Origin: Homarus americanus
Lineage: Eukaryota > Arthropoda > Malacostraca > Decapoda > Nephropidae
Direction of reading: 5' to 3'
Assembly: GCF_018991925.1 (NCBI RefSeq)
Contig: NW_024722158.1
Location: 5,581,313 to 5,645,312, forward strand
Length of the DNA stretch: 64,000 bases
Every line of letters starts with the position of its first letter. Position 1 is the stretch's first letter. Below, one piece after another: positions 56,057 through 64,000 of this stretch. The notes below the pieces were generated by a model. That model was given only the letters and a program-made list of their open reading frames with translations, was not told where the DNA came from and searched no databases. Made by a program: the position numbers and the translations under genes.

Positions 56057-57737
56057 AGGCTCTACGAGGTGATACCATCCTACAGTCGACCGAGGGAACA
56101 ACACAGGGAGACCCCGTTGCAATGGCAATGTATGCAATAGGCCTATCAGTGCTCCAACAAGAAATAAAGTATGAAACAACTGGGGTAAACAAGTGGCATA
56201 TGCTGATGACCTCACAGGAGCAGGAAAAGTGGAGGACATCAAAAAGTGGTGGGACCTGGTAACATCGCGAGGTCCACAAATAGGGTACCACCCAAACGCC
56301 AGCAAATCCTTCCTCATCGTGAAGCCAGATCATTATGATCGGGCTGTGGAGGTTTTCGGCGAAAGTGAGGTCAAAATAACTAAGGACGGCCAAAGACATC
56401 TAGGCGCAGTAATTGGCACTACGGACTTCAAGACCCAGTACGTAGGGGGAAAGGTGAACGAGTGGGTTAGCGAAATCCATGCTCTATCGGAGATTGCTAA
56501 CACAGAGCCACATGCGGCCTTTGCAGCATTCACACATGGAGTCAAGCATCGTTGGAACTACCTGATGCGTACCATCCCTGAGATCCGACCCCTCCTCCAC
56601 CCTTTGGAAGAAGCAATCAGTGTCAAGTTCATTCCCAAACTAGTGAAACACCACGACTTAACCCCAGTAGAAAGAACACTTCTTGCACTTCCACCCAGAC
56701 TGGGAGGGATGGGACTAACTAATCCAGAGGAGTTTGCTGACTCTGAACATCAAAATTCACTTAAGCTCACGGCAGCCCTCACTGACCACATAATAGCCCA
56801 GAATGCAACAGGGGAAGTGGACACCAGCGAAGTTAATAAGATCCGTAGATCCATTACAACAGATCGGCAGCACTGCCAAAATGACATGTTGCAGCAACTA
56901 TCGCTGCAGGTTCCAGAAAATCTGACAAAAAAAGTAGCTATAGCGCAGGAGGTGGGCGCCTCGAACTGGTTAACTACGTTACCGATAAGGGCAAATGGTT
57001 TCAGCCTTAACAAACAAGAATTTACAGATGCCATTGCTCTAAGGTACGGTTGGCCAGTAGATGGTTTGCCCTCCCAATGCGTGTGTGGCTATTCCTATGA
57101 TGGCGATCACGCCATGGTTTGCAAGAAGGGGGGCTTCATATGCATGAGGCATGACGAGGTAAGGGATCTCACAGCAAATATGTTGAAGGAAACCTGCCGG
57201 GACGTCATGGTAGAACCGACCCTCCTTCCACTGGATGGCGAGATCCTCCAACACAGGACTTCAAACACATCTAACGAAGCCCGTGTGGACGTCAGTGCTC
57301 GAGGATTCTGGACGCGGGGACAGCGAGCCTTCTTCGACATCAGGATTTTTGATCCCATGGCCGTTTGTCACCGTAACCTAGCTCTCGATGCTGCACATAG
57401 GAGGAACGAGAACGACAAGAGAAGGGCATATGGGGAGAGAATTCAAAATGTCGATCAAGGCAGCTTCACTCCGCTAGTGTTCACAACCTCTGGTGGGATG
57501 GGCCCAAGCGCAAGATGTTTCTACGCCAGACTCGCGGAGCTGATCTCCGAACAGAAGCAGCAGCCCAGAAGTTATGTCACAGCCTGGATGAGATGTCGAC
57601 TGTCCTTCTCTCTCCTTCGGTCGGCTTTGCTCTGCCTCAGGGGAACGAGAGCTTCTGCCCCTACTCCGTCAACTGCTGCAGATATCGACTATGAGGCTAC
57701 AGTCACCGAATGCCGCATCGATCTGCGGCTCAACTAA
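56057..57737 (+). pseudogene. LINE polyprotein fragment: reverse transcriptase motifs B to E, zinc knuckle, PD-(D/E)XK-like endonuclease
   Basis: The first 130 bp read QSTEGTTQGDPVAMAMYAIG, RT motif B. A one-base frameshift near 56189 separates this from the next frame, an intact 514-codon stretch beginning at the catalytic YADD box (residues 3-6 of that frame). Then come NASKSFLIVKP and HLGAVIG (RT motifs D and E), a C-x-C-x7-H-x3-C cluster (C296, C298, H306, C310), and Asp366 with Q377...FFDIR (Asp382), which fits a restriction-like endonuclease as in R2/R4/Hero-type LINEs. The exact clade is uncertain. The protein ends at TAA 57735-57737. Confidence 0.82.
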
Positions 57738-57856
57738 TTTAACACAGATAGGATAGTTGCTTATGTATTAGGATATTTAATATTAAGGTAAATAAATGGT
57801 GGCGAAGGTGTGGCTATTGGGGGAGGCTGGAGGCCACGTTAAAAAAAAAAAAAAAA
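56057..57856 (+). mobile_element. 5'-truncated LINE with RT and restriction-like endonuclease, ending in poly(A)
   Basis: Starts abruptly within reverse transcriptase, runs through the ORF stop at 57735-57737 and a short 3' region, and ends in A16 at 57841-57856. Both sides are (TAG)n microsatellite: 56027-56049 on the left and 57857-57940 on the right. Both tracts end in a similar GTAGTAGTAA(A)CAACAA, consistent with target duplication. 5' truncation and poly(A) are hallmarks of target-primed insertion. Confidence 0.88.
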
Positions 57857-57940
57857 GTAGTAGTAGTGGTAGTAGTAGTAGTAGTGGTAGTAGTAGTAGT
57901 AGTAGTAGTGGTAGCAGCAGTAGAAGTAGTAGTAGTAACA
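57857..57940 (+). repeat. (TAG/TGG)n microsatellite at the LINE 3' flank
   Basis: AGTAGTAGTGG repeats with occasional AGC and AGA, continuing the microsatellite found at the 5' border (56027-56049). Confidence 0.9.
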
Positions 57941-58015
57941 ACAAAATTATTTCCTACCAGTTTAAGTTAAATATAACAGAGACTAATGTTATGAAAGAAG
58001 GGGCGTGACGATGGG

Positions 58016-58105
58016 GTAGGTTAGGTGGTGGGTTAGGTCAAGGTGTGGGTTAGGTTAGGGTGTGGATTAGGTTGGGTTAGGTTATGTTACGTTAGGTTAG
58101 GATCT
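58016..58105 (+). repeat. TTAGG-like pentamer cluster
   Basis: About ten GGTTAGG-type units, several degenerate (GGGTTAGG, GGATTAGG, GTTACG). TTAGG is the arthropod telomere repeat; this is an interstitial, worn cluster. Confidence 0.7.
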
Positions 58106-60000
58106 GTTTCACTCTAGGCGTAGATAGATAGATTTACGGGTAGTAGATAGATTAGTAGATACTGCACATCCATAAGACAGACAGACAGACAGACATACAG
58201 ACATATAAATTGAAATATATAAACGTAGATCCATAATACAGTAGACATATAGATTAACGTATAGATAACTGATACAATAAATAAAATAAAACATACAATA
58301 ATAAGATAAACAAAGAAAATTAATAACAAAAGAGGGGAAAATTTATCGTAATGATCCCTCGTGTTTACTAACGAGACAAAGAAAACGGGACTAGAGCTGT
58401 GAGATAATGCCGATGTGTTTTTGTTTTGTTTTTTCGCGTGCTGTTTCGATTCCTTTACTAAATCTGAAACTATTATTTTAAGGTATTGTAAGGTAGAAAT
58501 TATATTGTGGGTGGTTATTTTATTTTTTATTTATTTATTTATTGATTTATTAATGTTAAAATTAGTTTTGAGATTTACTGTATGTGTTTTTTTATGTTTG
58601 GGAGGGAGGGGATTTAGTATACTGTATATGGGTTATTTAAAGATTAGCTACTCTAATTCTGATTTAACCTAACCTAATTCTGATTTAACTTAACCCGAAC
58701 TTGTTAATACGACATAGAAACCTCTTAACACGTCATATAAACCTCCTCTTACTATGTTATGCAACGTTCCAAATACATGGCTATGAATAATGACTTTCAC
58801 CGTCGTGTTTAGATTCAAGCATTAGCCTTCACATACCAGTTAACATTCACCAGTCAGTCATTACAATAACCACAGGCGCTGAAAATAACCTCACCACCGC
58901 TCGCGATTTCATGATTTCCAATATATTATTATTTTTTTATTATTTTTTTTATTTGTATTTTTTGGGGGTTTAGTTCATCTGCCGTTCCTTGTAAGTGTTG
59001 ATTTTTATTTGAGTCGTGTTCTTTTTTTTAACTCAGGTATATAATTAAGATAAAATGATAACAGGGAAGAGTGATAGGAAATGATTATACTAAAGAAACG
59101 TAGACTCGATTATCATTTGTTTTCACCGTGTTTACATCTCAGTGGGTATTGTAGTCCGCCTCCTCCTCATACTTGTAAATATAATTGAAACGACAGCTCT
59201 TATGTGGTGTTAAGTCTTCCTGAATAACCTATTGACTTTCTTATTTTTAAACATTACCTTATATAGTCTCCTACACCCTTCTCACTCTGCCTGAAACACG
59301 AAACAAAAAACCCCTCTCATTTCCTCCTATCTCTTTCTCTCGTTTAGATAGGCGGTGGAAGATCATGGTAGCCGAGAGAGAATTAAACTCGGTGACTCAT
59401 AGATGAATGCAGTATGTCCCCCCCCCCCTCAGATTAAAGTAAGTTTTCCAATTTTTTGTGACTTTCTGACACCAAATACTAGTCGAGAAGTGATTGGCAG
59501 TCTGATTTATTCATCTAGGACCATTATATGACTTCATTCCGGCTATATTTGGCTCCATTTAGGTACATTTGGGTGATTAGTCGGACCCCTCAGAAAAATC
59601 CTACCTTACTTTTATTCTATTTTCTTATACTTCTTCGAATTTAAATAGTCTCTTCACTATGTTTTAAAATAGATAGATACGTATAAAATTAACTAAATCC
59701 ATCACCGAGGTAGAATAATATCAGGTAGGGAGACAACGGTCCTCAATATAAACAGACAAAAAACAAAACATTCTAATCCCAAGGCGATTAATGTTGTCTT
59801 AAAAACAAAAGAATAATTTATGTCATGGTGGTGGTGAGGGTTGTCGTGTGTGATTATTATCTGCCGTAGAAAAGGTGAATGAAATATGTGAAGTATTTAA
59901 GGGTATGGCGGAGCGGCAACTCAAAAGTGGTGAAGCGTTTCTTGCTTGGTAGAGGTCAGGGAGATAGAGAGAAAGGAGAGGATAGTCAGTCCAGCCTCCC
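58106..60000. other. AT-rich intergenic DNA
   Basis: Contains a short TAGA/CAGA run at 58124-58205 and T-rich tracts; no coding sequence, RNA gene or mobile element recognised. Confidence 0.7.
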
Positions 60001-60006
60001 GGGATA

Positions 60007-60101
60007 GTGGTGGTGGTGGTGGTGGTGGTGGTGGTAGTGGTGGTGGTGGTGGTGGTGGTGGTGGTGGTGGTGGTAGTGGTGGTGGTAGTGGTGGTGGTAG
60101 T
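60007..60101 (+). repeat. (TGG)n microsatellite
   Basis: About 30 TGG/TAG units, followed by T12. Confidence 0.95.
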
Positions 60102-60114
60102 TTTTTTTTTTTTT

Positions 60115-60767
60115 ACGGTTGTGGTTGTAGGTTTTGGCTGTGTTGATTGTAGTTGTGATGGTAAGTTTTGGTTGTTTTTGTGGTTGTGTTCTTTAAGGTT
60201 TTGGTTTACCCATTATCCCCTTGCTCGTAAAATTAGGTGGAATCTTTCGGTCAGGTTCAGTGATCCATATAACGGGGTTCTAATAACCACACATCGCACA
60301 GGCCAGATAAGCTAATTACTCGTAAATGTTCCCTTAAGCGAGGTTCCTTCTCTGTCTCTCTGTCTCTCTCTTTCTCTCACTTAATTTGAGGACCTTTTGA
60401 GTCACTTAAACTTGCTCATTAAATCAGCCTGTTCTGCCAGTAACGTATATAATGTGTTTAAGAATGGGAGATAATGGTAGGATGAATGGAGTGAGGTCAT
60501 GGTAGCTAATGGTAGGAATGGTGGATATGTAAAGATTCCAATAGACTCTTTTGGAAAATTTGACTTTTTTTTTCATAGTACATTTTTTCTCATAAAGTCT
60601 ACGGAACTTTTACATATCAACTTATTATTCTATCTCTTCCCACCAACCAAATCTCGGGATATTTTGTTTTTCTTTTTTAAACAATAAACAATTCTCAGAC
60701 ATTTTTCTTCCACGACGTTATTTCAGAATTGACAATACGTATACACACCAGCCTGTCTTCCAACCAA
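60115..60767. other. Intergenic DNA, nothing recognised
   Basis: Low-complexity T-rich and unique AT-rich DNA. Confidence 0.65.
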
Positions 60768-60769
60768 TG

Positions 60770-61482
60770 AGTGTGTGTGTGTGTGTGTGTGTGTGCTGCA
60801 GCTATCCCCGCCACCCCTGACAGTAACTAGTGTGTGTGTGTGTGTGTGTGCTGCAACTATCCCCGCCACCCCTGACAGTAACTAGTGTGTGTTGTGTGTG
60901 TGTGCTGCAACCATCCTCCCCACCCCTGACAGTAGGCAATCTGGGTGTGTGTGGTGTGTGTGTGTGCTGCAACTATCCCCCACCCCTGACAGTAACTAGT
61001 GTGTGTGTGTGTGTGTGCTGCAGCTATCCCTCACCCCTGACAGTAACTAGTGTGTGTGTGTGTGTTGCAACCATCCCCCCACCCCCTGACAGCAAATTAG
61101 TGTGTGTGTGTGTGTGTGTGTGTGCTGCAGCTATCCCCTGCCACCCCTGACAGTAACTAGTGTGTGTGTGTGTGCTGCAGCTATCCCTGCCACTCCCTGA
61201 CAGCAACTAGTGTGTGTGTGTATGTGTGCTGCAGCTATCCCTGCCACCCCTGACAGTAACTAGGCAGGTGTGTGTGTGTGTGCTGCAACTATCCCCACCC
61301 CTGACAGTAACTAGTGTGTGTGTGTGTGTGTGTGCTGTAACTATCCCTGCCACCCTGACAGTAATTCAGGTGTGTGTGTGTGTGTGCTGCAGTGCTATCC
61401 CTGCCACCCCTCTGACAGTAACTAGTGTGTGTGTGTGTGTGTGTGTGTTAGCAACTATCCCCCACCCCTGACAGCTGGTGTA

Positions 61483-61513
<31 letters not shown>

Positions 61514-64000
61514 CTGCAACTATCCCCCACCCCTGACAGTAACTAGTGTGTGTGTGTGTGCTGCAGCTTATCCCTGCCACCCTGACAGTAACTAGTGTGT
61601 GTGTGTGTGTGTGTGTGTGCTGCAACCAGTCCCGCCACCCCTGACAGGCAACTAGTGTGTGTGTGTGCGGGGTGCTGCAACCATCCCCCACCCCTGACAG
61701 CAACTAGTGTGTGTGTGTGGGAAGGTAATCCATCCTCACACCCCTGACAGTAACTAGTGTGTGTGTGTGTGTGTGCAGCTATCCCTGCCACCCCTGAGCA
61801 GTAACTAGTGTGTGTGTGTGTGTGCTGCAGCTATCCTCACACCCCGACAGTAACTAGTGTGTGTGTGTGTGTAAAAGCCAACTATCCCCCACCCCTGACA
61901 GTAACTAGTGTGTGTGTGTGTGTGTGTGCTGCAACCATCCCCCCACCCCTGACAGTAACTAGTGTGTGTGTGTGTGTGTGTGCTGCAACTATCCCCACCC
62001 TGACACAGGTAACTAGGTAGTGTGTGCTGCAACTATCCCCCCAATTCCTGACAGTGCAATCTAGTGTGTGTGTGTGTGTGTGCTGCAACTATCCCCTGCC
62101 ACCCCTGACAGTAATCAGTGTGTGTGTGTGTGTGTGCTGCAGCTATCCCTGCCACCCCTGACAGTAACTGGTGTGTGTGTGTGTGTGTGCTGCAACTATC
62201 CTGCCACCCCTGACAGTAATCTGGTGTGTGTGTGTGTGTGCTGCAGCTATCCCCTGCCACCCCTGACAGTAACTAGTGTGTGTGTGTGTGTGTGCTGGCA
62301 GCTATCCCTGCCACCCCTGGACAGTAACTAGTGTGTGTGTGTGTGTGTGTATGTAACTATCCCCCCACCCCTGACAGTAATTCAGTGTGTGTGTGTGTGC
62401 TGCAACTATCTCCGCCACTTTGACAGTAACTAGTGTGTGTGTGTGTGTGTGTGGTGTTGCAACTATCTCCCCCACCCCTGACAGTAACTAGTGGTAGTGT
62501 GTGTGCTGCAACTATCCCCGCCACCCCTGACAGTAACTAGTGTGTGTGTGTGTGTGTGTGGGGTGTTGCAGCTATCCCTGCCACCCCTGACAGTAACTAG
62601 GTGGTAAGGGTAAGCAAACTATCCCCCCACCCCTGACAGTAACTAGTGTGTGTGTGTGTGTGCGTAACTATCCCCGCCACCCCTGACAGTGTAACTAGTG
62701 TGTGTGTGTGCTGCAACTATCCCCGCCACCCCTGACAGTAACTAGTGTGTGTGTGTGTGTGTGGTGTGCAACCATCCCCCACCCCTGACAGTAACTAGTA
62801 ACCATCCCCCCACCCCTAGTGTGTGTGTGTGTGTGTGTGCTGCAACTATCCCCCACCTGACAGTAAGTGTGTGTGTGTGTGTGTGTGTGTGTGCTGCAGC
62901 CATCTCTGCCACCCCTGACAGTAACTAGTGTGTGGTGTGTGTGTACAGCTATCCCTGCCACCCTGACAGTAATCAGTGTGTGTGTGTGTGTGTGTGCTGC
63001 AACTATCCTGCCACCCCTGACAGTAACTCAGTGTGTGTGTGTGCTGCAACCATCCCCACCCCTGACAGTAACTAGTGTGTGTGTGTGTGTGTGCTGCAAC
63101 TATCCCTGCCACCCCTGACAGTAACTAGGTGTGTGTGTGTGTGTGTGTGCTGCAACCATCCCCCCACCCCTGGACAGTAATCTGGGTGTGTGTGTGTGTG
63201 TGTGTGTGCTGCAACCATCCCCCCACCCCCTGACAGTAACTAGTGTGTGTGTGTGGTAAGCAACTATCCCCCCACCCTGACAGTAACTAGTGTGTGTGTG
63301 TGTGTGTGCTGCAACTATCCCCCCACCCCTGACAGCACTGTGTGTGTGTGTGTGTGTGCTGCAACTATCCCTCTCACCCTGACAGTAACTAGTGTGTGTG
63401 TGTGTGTGTGTGCAACTATCCCACTCTGGACAGCCACCCCTGACAGTAACTAGTGTGTGTGTGTGTGTGTGCTGCAACTATCCCCCCACCCCTGGGACAG
63501 TAACTAGTGTGTGTGTGTGTGTTGCAACTACCCCCCCCCCTGACAGCAACCAGTGTGTGTGTGTGTGTGCTGCAACTATCCCCACCCCTGACACAGTACA
63601 GTAACTAGTGTGTGTGTGTGTGTGCTGCAACTATCCCCCCACCCCTGACAGTGCAACTAGTGTGTGTGTGTGTGTGTGTGTTGCAACCATCCCCTAGTGT
63701 GTGTGTGTGTGTGTGTAAGCCCCCGACAGACAGTAACTAGTAGTGTGTGTGTGTGTGTGGTGTTAACTATCCCCCACCCCTGACAGTAACTAGTGTGTGT
63801 GTGTGTGCTGCAACTATCCCCACCCCTGACAGTAACTAGTGTGTGTGTGTGTGTGTGTGCTGCAGCCCCCCACCCCTGCAACCATCCCCCACCCCTGACA
63901 GTAACTAGTGTGTGTGTGTGTGTGTTGCACATCCCCCACCCCTGACAGTAATCCATCCCCCCACCCTGACAGCAACTATCCCCACCCCTGAACTAGTGTG
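60770..64000 (+). repeat. Compound minisatellite of about 52-bp units with internal (TG)n, about 60 copies
   Basis: Each unit is CTGCAACTATCCC plus a CCACCCCTGACAGTAACTAG block plus (TG)5-13. I count about 60 CTGACAG blocks. Point and small indel variants are common (CTGCAGCTATCCC, GTAATCAG). The array continues past the window end, so its size is unknown. It creates many spurious open frames on both strands. Confidence 0.95.

Noticed and set aside
60770..64000. CRISPR-like array of repeats and spacers
   Set aside because: The spacing element is a (TG)n tract in every unit, not unique spacers; it is a minisatellite in eukaryotic DNA.

Overview
The window is eukaryotic nuclear DNA, most likely from a decapod crustacean or another arthropod with a similar genome. 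The reasons are an extreme density of (TG)n, (TC)n, (TCC)n and other microsatellites, scattered runs of the TTAGG pentamer that forms arthropod telomeres, small phased exons in long AT-rich introns, and fossils of non-LTR and hAT transposons. A run of exactly 100 N at 53759-53858 is a scaffold gap. Species and clade are inference. No search could be run.

Layout. (1) 1 to about 27.3 kb: a gene-poor desert of microsatellites and minisatellites. I found no convincing protein gene here; the long open frames are translations of repeats. Structured tandem arrays stand out: a worn repeat of about 92 bp at 7.46-8.19 kb, an A/B alternating array at 12.54-12.77 kb, a 38-bp array at 13.26-13.67 kb and a 50-bp array at 14.53-15.36 kb. 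(2) 27.3 to about 49.3 kb: one plus-strand gene of at least 19 coding exons encoding a RIPOR/FAM65 protein (Rho family-interacting cell polarization regulator). All exon phases join correctly, giving 998 residues from the first candidate ATG I can support, with one copy of exon 13. Exon 13 is present twice, 3 kb apart, with the same length and phase, which suggests mutually exclusive splicing. Introns carry hAT-like elements (one with a perfect 8-bp target duplication), a fold-back element, a LINE fragment and at least two unnamed dispersed repeat families. (3) 49.3-60.7 kb: transposon graveyard with a hAT transposase (DUF4371-like) remnant, nested inverted-repeat elements, an endonuclease-domain LINE fragment cut by the gap, and a 5'-truncated, frameshifted LINE with reverse transcriptase plus a C-terminal restriction-like endonuclease, sitting inside a (TAG)n microsatellite and ending in poly(A). 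(4) 60.77-64.0 kb: about 60 copies of a minisatellite of about 52 bp, each unit carrying its own (TG)n tract; it runs off the window.

The RIPOR gene is the only clear host gene. Its family binds Rho GTPases and controls cell polarity. The rest of the window is repeats and transposon debris. No operon, CRISPR array or well supported RNA gene was seen.
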